From an uncultured Erysipelotrichaceae bacterium (GTDB lineage Bacteria; Bacillota_I; Bacilli_A; Erysipelotrichales; Erysipelotrichaceae), in NCBI GenBank assembly GCA_902778375.1, contig CACYXJ010000017.1:28302-64160 (forward strand): 35,859 bases of DNA, written 5' to 3'. Position numbers and translations under genes: made by a program. Shown one piece after another: positions 18,410 to 26,997 of this stretch (position 1 is its first letter; each line of letters begins with the position of its first letter). The notes beneath the pieces are model-generated. The model did no database searches. It was given only the letters and a program-made list of their open reading frames with translations, and was not told the DNA's origin.

Positions 18410-20498
18410 AAGACTGGCATGCACTGTTCTGACATGGATACTGGCTGTCAGTCTGACAGGATGTCGGAAACAGATCACTGACGGTATTCTGATTTCCGAG
18501 TGGATCAGCATGATCAATGAAGAAGCCGGTATCCTGTCATACCGTCAGAAAGAACCGTACTATCTCAACATCACTCCGGAGGACAGGTGCTTCGGAGCTG
18601 TCCAGGCAGCAGTTGAATGGGAGATTCTCGATCCGTCAGTCGCTTTTGAACCTGATGACATGCTGAGCCGGGAATGGATGGCATATACTTTGATGAATCT
18701 CAGCGGCAGAACAGATAACATCAGCGGCACCTATGCCGCGGATCTGAACCAGAGCCGTTTTCCCGATGCTGTCAACAATGCCATCGCTGCCGGTCTTCTG
18801 AAAACAGACAGCCGGTCACTGTTTCATCCCAAGGATATTGCCGCAAAGGAGGAAGCGGAACAGGCTCTGAAAACAGTAATCGGATTCATCAATCACCGGG
18901 AAATCGGCAAACCGGAATTTGAACTGGTTCCGAAAGAGGATATTCCGATGAAGGAAATCGAAGCGGATGATATCGATGAAGACACATTGACCGCAAGGAT
19001 TCCGGAAGCAGTGACCGGGGATTATGTATATTGCCGCAGGGAAGGCGGACAGGAAATCTATCAGGTCGAAAGCATCGAGGATGATACAGCAAAACTGATC
19101 GTTCCTGATGCCATGGCGGTTGCGGAAGAAATCCATGCCAGCGGCAGTCAGACGGTCAGCTTCGAAGAGGCCCTGATCCTCGGTCCGAACGGGGAAATTC
19201 TGAATGAACCCCAGTTTGAGGACACGGAACATGCCCGGTTCAGAAACATGTCCGCGCGGGGACTTCTGCAGCAGTATAAGGTCAATGACTGGGTAATCAG
19301 TCTGCGGGCGTCCGGCGGCAGTATTACCGCGCATGCGGAAAAACAGCTGGCACACGGCGGCATTGTCAGCAGTGAAGTGGGACTGAGCGGTCTGCAGGTC
19401 GACTATGACTGGAATTCCGATCAGGGAATTCTGGACAATGCCTATTTCCGTGCTTCCTTTCATACCGATGAAAACTTCGCGGTGCAGGGGACGGAAGAGA
19501 AATATCTGTACGGCGATTTCAGCCGTCTCGATCCGGCTTCTTTTCTTTCTTCCATCAGCAGTTTCTATCAGGAAAAGAAAGATGTCATAGACGCCACATT
19601 TACATTGTGCAGGATCCGTCTGCCGCTGCCCCAGGCGCCATATGCCAGCATTGAAGCTGATCTGCGGCTGAATCTTATGGCTGACGGAAAGGCGGAGCTG
19701 AGCCTTGGCCAGGATACCGTGTGCGGCATGGAAGTCAGAAACGGATCGATCCGCATGATCAAGGATTTCGATCACACGAAGGAAGCATTGATCCGCAGCA
19801 GTTTTCATTTCGCCACAGGTATAAGGATCGGTCTGAACATGATGAATATGTGCCTGTGCGATCTGATGTGCGAAGCCGGGGCAGCCGGTACCGCATCTGC
19901 CACAGTGCACCTCTATGATGAGGAAGGAAAGATGCAGAATGCTTCGACTGATGTGGATGCCTATGCGGCAGATCTGATGTCGGACGGCAATGAGAATGCA
20001 TTTGTCTGCGCCGATCTGGACGGCAACTGGATCCTGGATCTCAGTGCCAATTCCAAGGCGACAGCCCTGGGAAAGATGGGACTGAGCGGTGAAGTGCATC
20101 TGCTGAACCAGACCAATGCACCATTGATCAAAGGCATCGGCGGACATTATGAAAACTGGCAGCCGGTAAAGGAATGCACATATGGCGATCATCGGAAAGG
20201 CGAAGAATCTGATCATCTTCGTGTCTCAAGCAATATCGTGATTGAAAACTACGCGTTCAGTCTTGCGTCAGGAGAGTCAAAAGAACTGAAGGTACTGGCA
20301 GTGCCGGCCGGTTACAGCCTGAACAATCTGGTGTATGAAAGCGACGATCCGTCTGTCGCCGCTGTCAGCGGCAGCACAGTAACGGCTTTGCAGAGCGGCA
20401 GTACAACGATTTCCGTCAGTACTTCTGACGGGAAATACCGGATCACATGCAGTGTGATCGTGCCGCAGGTAAACGGGGATGCTGCTGATTCTGATTGA
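18387..20498 (+). CDS. Large lipoprotein with SLH-like and Big2 domains in the secretion cluster
   Basis: This encodes 703 residues. The N-terminus has a lipoprotein signal: a basic start, a hydrophobic core and lipobox LTGC, with Cys26 as the lipidation site. About 40-190 resembles S-layer-homology repeats (for example AVQAAVEWEILDPS followed by an Arg-Glu helix). The centre (about 200-600) is beta-rich with no recognised domain. About 620-695 is a Big2-type immunoglobulin fold (YESDDPSVAAVSG and GSTTISVS). It lies between the WXG100 pair and essC, overlaps the former by 23 bases and has no Shine-Dalgarno sequence, so translation is probably coupled. An extracellular adaptor or wall-anchored role in secretion is inferred. 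Confidence 0.8.
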   Translation: MRPASSTKRLACTVLTWILAVSLTGCRKQITDGILISEWISMINEEAGILSYRQKEPYYLNITPEDRCFGAVQAAVEWEILDPSVAFEPDDMLSREWMAYTLMNLSGRTDNISGTYAADLNQSRFPDAVNNAIAAGLLKTDSRSLFHPKDIAAKEEAEQALKTVIGFINHREIGKPEFELVPKEDIPMKEIEADDIDEDTLTARIPEAVTGDYVYCRREGGQEIYQVESIEDDTAKLIVPDAMAVAEEIHASGSQTVSFEEALILGPNGEILNEPQFEDTEHARFRNMSARGLLQQYKVNDWVISLRASGGSITAHAEKQLAHGGIVSSEVGLSGLQVDYDWNSDQGILDNAYFRASFHTDENFAVQGTEEKYLYGDFSRLDPASFLSSISSFYQEKKDVIDATFTLCRIRLPLPQAPYASIEADLRLNLMADGKAELSLGQDTVCGMEVRNGSIRMIKDFDHTKEALIRSSFHFATGIRIGLNMMNMCLCDLMCEAGAAGTASATVHLYDEEGKMQNASTDVDAYAADLMSDGNENAFVCADLDGNWILDLSANSKATALGKMGLSGEVHLLNQTNAPLIKGIGGHYENWQPVKECTYGDHRKGEESDHLRVSSNIVIENYAFSLASGESKELKVLAVPAGYSLNNLVYESDDPSVAAVSGSTVTALQSGSTTISVSTSDGKYRITCSVIVPQVNGDAADSD

Positions 20499-20514
20499 AG
20501 AAGGCAGGGGAAGG

Positions 20515-23500
20515 ATGCAGTTTCTTAAGAAGGACAGGGAGGATCTAACGATACTTGATCGTCCCTGTTCCTTGTTCTTCCAGGATGACAGATGGTATCT
20601 GCGTCTGCCATCCCGGATTCAGGCCGACCGTAAAAACCCGATCCGGGAAAACATGTCTGTCATTATCACGGACCGGGAGCGGAAGAGAGAAGCGCATTTG
20701 TATTTTCTGCAGATTCCTGAAGGATTCAGCAGTTTCCGCCGTTTCCGTTATCCCGAACAAGAATTCACTGTCGGTTCGGCGGCTGAAGATGATATCTGTG
20801 TCGATCTTCCTCTGATCCTTCCTCATGCGTTTGCAATCGATCCACAAAGCAGGAGGATCCGTTATGTCAACGGTCTTCATGCCGGAATGCATAACGGAAA
20901 TATCATTGAAGATGAAGCGTGTTATTGCCGCGGCGACAGATTTGAATTCATGGGACTGCGGATCATATTTCATGATGATTTTCTGATGATCAACTCATAC
21001 TTTACGCTGTCGGACAGTTTTGTTTTCTTTCATGCCAGGCTGAAGTCTCAGACCATACCACCTCGAAAAACCGTTCTCTGCAGCAACGATCTGCCGGCTG
21101 TTCAGGAAGCGGCAATAGAGTGCACATTGCAAGTCCCGCGGCTGCCCGATGACAGCTATTCCCTGAATCTGTTTCTTTCGATGGGACCGGCAATGATGAT
21201 GGCTTCTGCTTCCCTGGCGGCCGGCATGATGAACGGTTACCGTAATTACATGGCAGGCCGTAGCTATTTCGATATCATTCCCGGCATTCTTCTGCCGGCA
21301 GTCATGCTGCTGTCGGCACTGCTTTTCAATCCTCTGCAAAGGCTGTCTGAAAAGAGGCAGAGGAGAAAGAAAAGAGAAAAGATCCTGAAAGAATTTGCTG
21401 ATGACATTGAACAGTTCTCCCGGGATGTTCAAGAACAGAATGATCTGTATAACAGTTACGCCATGAGTGCCGCAATGCAGCCACATATGTGTGACAGTGT
21501 CTGGCTGAAAGATCATCCGGTATGCATCCATCATGAAAAACAGGTTTTTCTGTATTTCGGCAATGGCGGAAACATCATGGAAATACACATGCAGCAGCCA
21601 CTGGTTTCTCGCGATGACAAAGTCAGGGAAATGATTGCGAAGATTACAGATATCTCCAAAGAAATCAATGATACATCCGTACTGTACGATATCACTGTTT
21701 ACCGAAGCATTGTCATTGAAAACGATGACGGCCGGTTACTCAGTCTGAATCTTTCAACACTTTATTACATGTATCCGGAATTACCTGTATGTATTCTTAA
21801 TTGCACTGAAGATACACAAACAGATCTGGTGCTGTGCGAAACCGCCGGAACGGACAGACAGGGACTAAGACTTCTGTTTCATGATGAAGATGAATTGAAG
21901 GAATATCTGAAGAACAGTCAGCAGGAATACCTATGTATATTTGCACTGGCTTCAGATAAAGAAATTGAATCAGGGGAGAATGTATCTGTTCTTTATTTTG
22001 AAAAGGAAAGCGGAAAACACCGCTGTGATCTGCGCGTCCATCTGGAAGGACAGAAGACACTCATCAATGATCAGCTGAAGCACAGATTTCTGGAAACAGA
22101 ACTGGATATGATTAAGGAAAAGGATATACTGCTGCATTTTGCAAATCCTTACAGAACAAGGAAAACATTGATGCAGCATAACGGCGGTTTCCTGTCCATG
22201 CTCGGAGTGAGAAACTGCGCAGAACTGCGGATTTCTGAACAATGGAGGACAAATAAAAACAGCGAAGATCTTTGCTGTGTGATCGGTGTTTCTCCGGATG
22301 GTGAGCAGATCTGGCTGGATCTCGATGAAAACGGACACGGACCGCATGGATTGATTGCCGGTACGACGGGATCGGGTAAAAGCGAACTGCTGCTGAGTAT
22401 GATTTTATCTCTGGCAGTACGTTATCCGCCGTCGCGTCTGCAGTTCTCAGTAATCGATTTCAAGGGCGGAAGCGGATTTCAGAGTCTTCTGCAGGAAGGC
22501 ATGCAGCTGCCGCATATGACATCACTGCTGAGCGATCTTGATGTGGATGATATGAAACGGGCACTGTTCTCCCTGCAGAATCTTCTGAAACAGAGGGAAA
22601 TGCTTTTCGGCAAAATGAGCAGAATGTCTTGTTCTCCGGTTGCCAATCTGAAGGATTACCGCCGACTTTACCGTGAGCAAATGGACTTGCCGGATCTTGC
22701 GGATATTGTCCTGATCGTCGATGAATTTGCCGAACTGAAACGTTCAAGGCCGGATTTTCTCGATGAACTGGTACGTATTGCAAGACTGGGACGAAGTCTT
22801 GGTCTTCATCTGATCCTGGCAACCCAGAAGCCGGGCGGTATTGTGACCGATCAGATCTGGTCCAATATCGGTTTCCGCATCTGTCTGAAAGTGGCAGAAA
22901 AACAGGATTCCATCGAGATGATTCATTGTCCGGACGCCTTTTATCTGAACCGGCCGGGATCCTTTATCATGTCCGGAGGAGAAAGGATTTACCATGGACA
23001 ATGCGGATATCTTCATGGGATTCTTCAGAATTCAGATAAACATGCAGCGATCCTTGACGAGAAAGGAATGGTCGAGATCCGGTTTGAAGAAGAATCAGAA
23101 AACAAAACTGAATTTGCGGATATATTGAAGACATTGCATGAAAACTCGCCGGTTCAGGAAAAAGCGATGTGGCTTAAACCTGTTCCTGATCTGCATGCGG
23201 AAAAAGAGTACTGGGAAAGGGGATTGCTGGCACTTCTGGATGATTATGAAGAAAAGAAGTATCGGACGATGTCTGTTCTGAATGAGAATTCTGACTTTCA
23301 TGCCGTTCTTTCCGCAGATGTTACAGAAACTGTTTCTTTTCTGAAGGCATTGATTTTTGCTTTGATCACATCTGATTTAACTCCGGATGAAATATATCTG
23401 ATCAATGATTTTACTGCAGATATTTTTGAAGTAGCGGAAACAGCAGGTGTGTTGAACAACTTACTGAAAACGTCACAGGAAGAAAAAATCAGCAACCTTT

Positions 23501-24252
23501 TTACCAGAATGAAGCTGGATGACGGAAAACGCAGGGTGCTGATTGTGTCCGACCTGTCACATTTCTATCAAAGCAATGCGCAGAACAGAGAGTATCTTAA
23601 TGAGATTTTGCAAAGCGGCGGCCGGTATCATGTCGATCTCTGGCTGATCATGCGTTCTTCTTCATTATTGAACTACCGTGAACAGACATTGATCTCGGAT
23701 TTCTGGTGCCTGAAAAACGACAGCAGCAATGAGATCCAGTCATTCCTGCAGATGCCCCACAGAGAACCGCTTCGTAAATCCGGACATGGTCTTTACCGGC
23801 GTGAAAAGGCTCTGGATTTTGCCTGGTTTCAGGCTGATGACGATAAACTGAAGAAAGCATTTCCGGATGTTACCGGAGACAAGGATACCTACAGACTGCC
23901 TTATATGAAGGAAGAACTTTCACCGGCGGATTGTCCGATATCCGGGACACCGCTGGGAATGCTGTACGGCAGTTATGAATGGTATGTGGCAAACGAAAAA
24001 ACCATTATTACTGCCGAATTCGAAGATGAACTGGATGATCTGAAAAAACGGGTCCCGGGCATAAAAGAAATCAGCTTTATACTGTGGCGGGATGTACAGA
24101 GAAACGAAGGAGCATACCGCCGAAAAGATCTTCTTCTGATCGGTGAAACCGCACGGGAATACTCCCGCTATATGAGAAAAGGAGTGCAGAAAGAAAAAGA
24201 CGGTATCCTGATCAGAGGTTCAAAAAAGGAGGTGATCCGTCTTGTCATCTGA
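20515..24252 (+). CDS. EssC/YukB-like FtsK-SpoIIIE family ATPase of type VII secretion
   Basis: This is the predicted motor of the secretion system, with 1245 residues. An FHA-type domain (about 80-160) is preceded by about 75 residues that may be a degenerate first FHA. Two membrane helices lie at about 219-239 and 253-273, then a basic coiled-coil linker. The first FtsK-type ATPase domain is intact: Walker A GTTGSGKS (616-623) and Walker B with Asp736-Glu737. A second similar domain (about 900-1130) lacks a Walker A; the loop reads LSADVTETVS. The C-terminal 115 residues show no third ATPase, whereas Staphylococcus EssC (about 1480 residues) has three. ATG 20515 follows AGGGGAAGG; an in-frame ATG at 20479 overlaps the previous gene. 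Confidence 0.88.
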   Translation: MQFLKKDREDLTILDRPCSLFFQDDRWYLRLPSRIQADRKNPIRENMSVIITDRERKREAHLYFLQIPEGFSSFRRFRYPEQEFTVGSAAEDDICVDLPLILPHAFAIDPQSRRIRYVNGLHAGMHNGNIIEDEACYCRGDRFEFMGLRIIFHDDFLMINSYFTLSDSFVFFHARLKSQTIPPRKTVLCSNDLPAVQEAAIECTLQVPRLPDDSYSLNLFLSMGPAMMMASASLAAGMMNGYRNYMAGRSYFDIIPGILLPAVMLLSALLFNPLQRLSEKRQRRKKREKILKEFADDIEQFSRDVQEQNDLYNSYAMSAAMQPHMCDSVWLKDHPVCIHHEKQVFLYFGNGGNIMEIHMQQPLVSRDDKVREMIAKITDISKEINDTSVLYDITVYRSIVIENDDGRLLSLNLSTLYYMYPELPVCILNCTEDTQTDLVLCETAGTDRQGLRLLFHDEDELKEYLKNSQQEYLCIFALASDKEIESGENVSVLYFEKESGKHRCDLRVHLEGQKTLINDQLKHRFLETELDMIKEKDILLHFANPYRTRKTLMQHNGGFLSMLGVRNCAELRISEQWRTNKNSEDLCCVIGVSPDGEQIWLDLDENGHGPHGLIAGTTGSGKSELLLSMILSLAVRYPPSRLQFSVIDFKGGSGFQSLLQEGMQLPHMTSLLSDLDVDDMKRALFSLQNLLKQREMLFGKMSRMSCSPVANLKDYRRLYREQMDLPDLADIVLIVDEFAELKRSRPDFLDELVRIARLGRSLGLHLILATQKPGGIVTDQIWSNIGFRICLKVAEKQDSIEMIHCPDAFYLNRPGSFIMSGGERIYHGQCGYLHGILQNSDKHAAILDEKGMVEIRFEEESENKTEFADILKTLHENSPVQEKAMWLKPVPDLHAEKEYWERGLLALLDDYEEKKYRTMSVLNENSDFHAVLSADVTETVSFLKALIFALITSDLTPDEIYLINDFTADIFEVAETAGVLNNLLKTSQEEKISNLFTRMKLDDGKRRVLIVSDLSHFYQSNAQNREYLNEILQSGGRYHVDLWLIMRSSSLLNYREQTLISDFWCLKNDSSNEIQSFLQMPHREPLRKSGHGLYRREKALDFAWFQADDDKLKKAFPDVTGDKDTYRLPYMKEELSPADCPISGTPLGMLYGSYEWYVANEKTIITAEFEDELDDLKKRVPGIKEISFILWRDVQRNEGAYRRKDLLLIGETAREYSRYMRKGVQKEKDGILIRGSKKEVIRLVI
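24226..24237 (+). promoter_or_regulatory. Full-length Shine-Dalgarno sequence for the EsaB-like gene
   Basis: AAGGAGGTGATC matches the whole 3' end of 16S rRNA. It lies inside the last codons of essC, 9 bases (counted from GGAGG) before a TTG start at 24242. It decides the start of the next gene. Confidence 0.8.
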
Positions 24253-24499
24253 TCAGATGATCCGTATCTATCTGGTGTTTACTGCCGCCCGGACCTATGA
24301 ATGCCTGATACCTTCAGGGATGATGCTTGCCGATGCGGCAGATGAGGTCTGCCGTCTTGCCGGAAGTCAGCTGGGCGATTTTTATGAATACAACAAAAAC
24401 AGTCTGATTTATGAAAAAAACAGCGGAATCCTGTGTGATCCGCATGTTTCTGTCAATTCGCTGGGAGCCGTTGACGGGATGATATTTGAAATCTACTGA
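24242..24499 (+). CDS. EsaB/YukD-like ubiquitin-fold protein
   Basis: This 85-residue protein follows essC with an 11-base overlap. Its pattern of beta strands around a central helix (IRIYLVFTAARTYECLIP, then a helix with ADAADEV, ending GAVDGMIFEIY) fits the small ubiquitin-like EsaB/YukD family, a cytosolic part of Bacillota type VII secretion. The TTG start is supported by a perfect ribosome binding site; ATG 24257, also in frame, lies 24 bases from it. It is the last gene of the cluster, and its 3' end overlaps the convergent radical SAM gene by 7 bases. Family assignment rests on size, fold pattern and context. Confidence 0.78.
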   Translation: MSSDQMIRIYLVFTAARTYECLIPSGMMLADAADEVCRLAGSQLGDFYEYNKNSLIYEKNSGILCDPHVSVNSLGAVDGMIFEIY

Positions 24500-25335
24500 T
24501 CGAAACGGCACCGGTATGTGCACCGCCGGCAAAGGGATTCCTTGAGAATGTGCGAACGGAATCCGTCGCAAAGCTGGATATAGCGGTCCGTTTTCAGAAT
24601 ATCCGCCAGAGACTGGTCATGAAGAGAACCAAGTGCCATTACACCTTCAGCATCAAGGCAGCAGGGTACCACTGTTCCGTCACTCAGTACGGCAATCTGG
24701 CGTATTCCGCCCAGGCATGTACCTTTTTCAGACAGTTCCGGCTGGTCCATGGATGGCCAGACAAAGGTGTTGTGAAAATCAACATAAACGTTCTTCATCA
24801 GTCCGTAACTGTTTTTCCGGCTGGTGGGAATCAGCGGATAATGTTCATGCAGATATGAAATGCAGGCTTCCGTACGCGGCTGGTCAAACTGGTCATCACG
24901 CCAGAAGCGGATTTCGGTGACCGGCCGTCCCTGCAGTGATGCTGTTTCGGCAAAAGCAAGAATATCCTGAAAGAATGAATTCACATCCAGCGTATGGTAT
25001 TCGATGCTCTGCATGGAGAAGGATATCTTCCGCAAGGATGAATGATGAATCAGTCCGGGCCAGCGGTGCAGCAGTGTGCCGTTGGTAACGAGCTGTACCT
25101 GCATGCCGCATTCATCACATATATCCATGAGTTCATCGAAACGGGGATGGCAGAGCGGCTCTCCCTGGACATGAAGATAAACATAAGGAGTAATATCTCT
25201 TACTTGCAGGATGATTTCACGGAAAAAGGCCGGGTCCATATCAGTTCCCGTCCGGTTCTGTGCCGTGCAGAATACACAGTTCAGATTGCAGCGGGAGGTG
25301 ATTTCAATATATACACGTCTGATTGTCTGTTTCAT
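24493..25335 (-). CDS. Radical SAM/SPASM domain protein
   Basis: This 280-residue protein has the [4Fe-4S]-SAM motif CNLNCVFC near the N-terminus (ITSRCNLNC), followed by a TIM-barrel pattern with HVQGEP (Gly-Glu-Pro, SAM binding). A C-terminal SPASM-like domain has Cys at CLGG, PCC, QLCDG and CRRCTYRC, so extra iron-sulfur clusters are likely. The substrate is not known; relatives modify peptides or proteins. The start overlaps the ttcA stop by four bases (ATGA), so the two are translationally coupled and a joint role is likely. It converges on the secretion locus, and there is no obvious precursor peptide gene nearby. Confidence 0.85.
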   Translation of the reverse strand: MKQTIRRVYIEITSRCNLNCVFCTAQNRTGTDMDPAFFREIILQVRDITPYVYLHVQGEPLCHPRFDELMDICDECGMQVQLVTNGTLLHRWPGLIHHSSLRKISFSMQSIEYHTLDVNSFFQDILAFAETASLQGRPVTEIRFWRDDQFDQPRTEACISYLHEHYPLIPTSRKNSYGLMKNVYVDFHNTFVWPSMDQPELSEKGTCLGGIRQIAVLSDGTVVPCCLDAEGVMALGSLHDQSLADILKTDRYIQLCDGFRSHILKESLCRRCTYRCRFDQ

Positions 25336-26093
25336 ACATTTTTCCAGTCTTTGCCTTTGACCCAGAGCTTTGTCCGTTCGGTATTGCTTAATGACACAAG
25401 GAAATTATGCTGCGCCTCAGGGAAACGGCGGTAGGTTTCTTCCAGATATTCCTTGATATCCTGGCGGCTTGTATACCCATCCATCGGACAGGTGCTTCTG
25501 ACGACGGGAATCGATTCCTGACCGACAACGTTTCTGATGTCTTTTTCAAAACAATAAATGAGCGGGCGGATAAAGTTCGTATCGTTATGAGTCAGATGCA
25601 TGGCGGGATCGAAAGTGTTGATGCGGCCGCCGTAGATCATGTTCATGAACAGGGTTTCAATCGCATCATCCGCGTGATGGGCATAGGCCACTTTACTGAA
25701 CCCGTATTTATGGGAGGCGCGCGCAAGTGCGCCTTTCTTCAGCCGGGAACAGAGGGAACAGCTGATGGAACCGTTGTCATCTGTAGGATGCAGATTCAGG
25801 ATTTCATAGATATCGGTCTTTTCATGGATCAGCTGAATATCCTTTAAACGGCAGAAAGAATCCACATCGGAAAAGTCCATGCCGCTAAACCCCATGTCCA
25901 GATGAATTCCGCCGACATCGATCACACGGCCGTCATAGCGGCGGATCATGTCCTTGTAAAGACGCAGGGCATAAAGCAGCAGCATGCTGTCCTTGCCGCC
26001 GGACACACCGACGCAGATTTTGTCACCGTCCTCGATCAGACCGTAATCGAGATCGGCTTTGTGGATGGCAGAAATGATATGCCGCATTGCCAT
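25332..26093 (-). CDS. ttcA: tRNA 2-thiocytidine biosynthesis-type ATP pyrophosphatase (TtcA-like)
   Basis: TtcA adds sulfur to cytidine 32 of certain tRNAs using ATP and an iron-sulfur cluster. In 253 residues it has the PP-loop SGGKDS (about 31-36), the Cys-Ser-Leu-Cys pair followed by RLKKGALAR, the AYAHHADDAIET motif and a third Cys in STCPMDG, all typical of TtcA. The ATG at 26093 follows AGGAGG with 7-base spacing. It is divergent from truB, and the two promoters overlap. The radical SAM gene follows as a coupled partner. Confidence 0.88.
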   Translation of the reverse strand: MAMRHIISAIHKADLDYGLIEDGDKICVGVSGGKDSMLLLYALRLYKDMIRRYDGRVIDVGGIHLDMGFSGMDFSDVDSFCRLKDIQLIHEKTDIYEILNLHPTDDNGSISCSLCSRLKKGALARASHKYGFSKVAYAHHADDAIETLFMNMIYGGRINTFDPAMHLTHNDTNFIRPLIYCFEKDIRNVVGQESIPVVRSTCPMDGYTSRQDIKEYLEETYRRFPEAQHNFLVSLSNTERTKLWVKGKDWKNV

Positions 26094-26111
26094 GACTCTT
26101 CCTCCTGAACT

Positions 26112-26141
26112 TTGCTATTATAGCACGCAGTTTGATATAAT
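26112..26141 (+). promoter_or_regulatory. Promoter of truB, overlapping the divergent ttcA promoter
   Basis: TTGCTA (26112-26117), an 18-base spacer and TATAAT (26136-26141). The truB ATG is only 13 bases beyond the -10 box, leaving a leader of about 7 bases without a Shine-Dalgarno sequence. Confidence 0.65.
26117..26122 (-). promoter_or_regulatory. Extended -10 box of ttcA
   Basis: On the minus strand TGCTATAAT gives a perfect extended -10 box. It overlaps the -35 box of the plus-strand truB promoter, so the two cannot easily be occupied together. Confidence 0.6.
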
Positions 26142-26154
26142 ACGGTTTGTAATT

Positions 26155-26997
26155 ATGGACGCTGTGATACTGCTGAACAAACCGGCCGGTATGACTTCCT
26201 TCGACGCTGTCAGAAAATGCCGCCGCATATGCAATGAGAAAAAGATCGGACATACCGGAACACTGGATCCGGAAGCATCCGGTCTGATGATCATCCTTCT
26301 TGGCAGATATACAAAAATGCTGCCGTTCTGCGTGAAGGATCATAAAGCCTATCATGCGTCTTTTTCTTTGGGCAAAAAAACCGAAACAGAAGATATCTGG
26401 GGTAAGGTCGTCGACGAAAAGGAATACCGTGAACACGATGATGAAGAACTGAGACAGACAGCTCAAGCGTTTACCGGCATGATCACGCAGATCCCACCGA
26501 TGTATTCCGCCATCAAGCATAACGGCCGCCGTCTTTATGAATATGCCCGGGAAGGTATTGAAGTCGAACGCCAGCCGCGGCAGGCGGAAGTGTCATTCCT
26601 GGAATGTCATCATACCGGTGAAAACACCTACAGCATGGATGCTGTTGTTTCTTCCGGCACCTATATCCGTACGCTGATTACGGATTTCTGTGATGCTCTT
26701 GGCGAATACGGAACGATGACTTCACTGAAAAGAACGGCCATCGAACATCTGACATTGAAGCAGGCGTGTACGCTGGAAGAACTGTCGGAAGAAATCCGCT
26801 GCACAGATCCTTTTGAAGTTCTTTCACCGGAATATGAAGTGGTTGAAAGCAATGATCTGAAGAGAATCGGCAACGGTATGAGAATCAGGATGGACGGTCA
26901 CGGCGACAAAGTTATTTTTGCCCACGACGGAAAGATCCTTGCCGCATATGAAAAACGCAATGACGGGCTCTATCACTGTCAAAGGGGGCTGTTCTGA
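26155..26997 (+). CDS. truB: tRNA pseudouridine(55) synthase
   Basis: TruB makes pseudouridine 55 in tRNA. In 280 residues it has the start MDAVILLNKPAGMTSFD, the catalytic GHTGTLDPEASG loop with Asp38, and C-terminal PUA-like sequence. The reading frame is open upstream to 26059, but that part crosses both promoters and encodes no conserved residues. ATG 26155 gives the canonical N-terminus. No Shine-Dalgarno sequence precedes it, and transcription probably starts about 7 bases upstream. It begins the truB-ribF-rsmF-RelA-like run; ribF overlaps by one base. Confidence 0.95.
   Translation: MDAVILLNKPAGMTSFDAVRKCRRICNEKKIGHTGTLDPEASGLMIILLGRYTKMLPFCVKDHKAYHASFSLGKKTETEDIWGKVVDEKEYREHDDEELRQTAQAFTGMITQIPPMYSAIKHNGRRLYEYAREGIEVERQPRQAEVSFLECHHTGENTYSMDAVVSSGTYIRTLITDFCDALGEYGTMTSLKRTAIEHLTLKQACTLEELSEEIRCTDPFEVLSPEYEVVESNDLKRIGNGMRIRMDGHGDKVIFAHDGKILAAYEKRNDGLYHCQRGLF

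Noticed and set aside
18816..20216. 466-codon minus-strand frame opposite the SLH/Big2 lipoprotein
   Set aside because: The plus strand has a lipobox signal and domain matches; the minus translation has none and lacks a start signal.
24550..25434. Short plus-strand frames opposite the radical SAM gene
   Set aside because: The minus strand carries the conserved CxxxCxxC and SPASM motifs; the plus frames overlap each other and show none.
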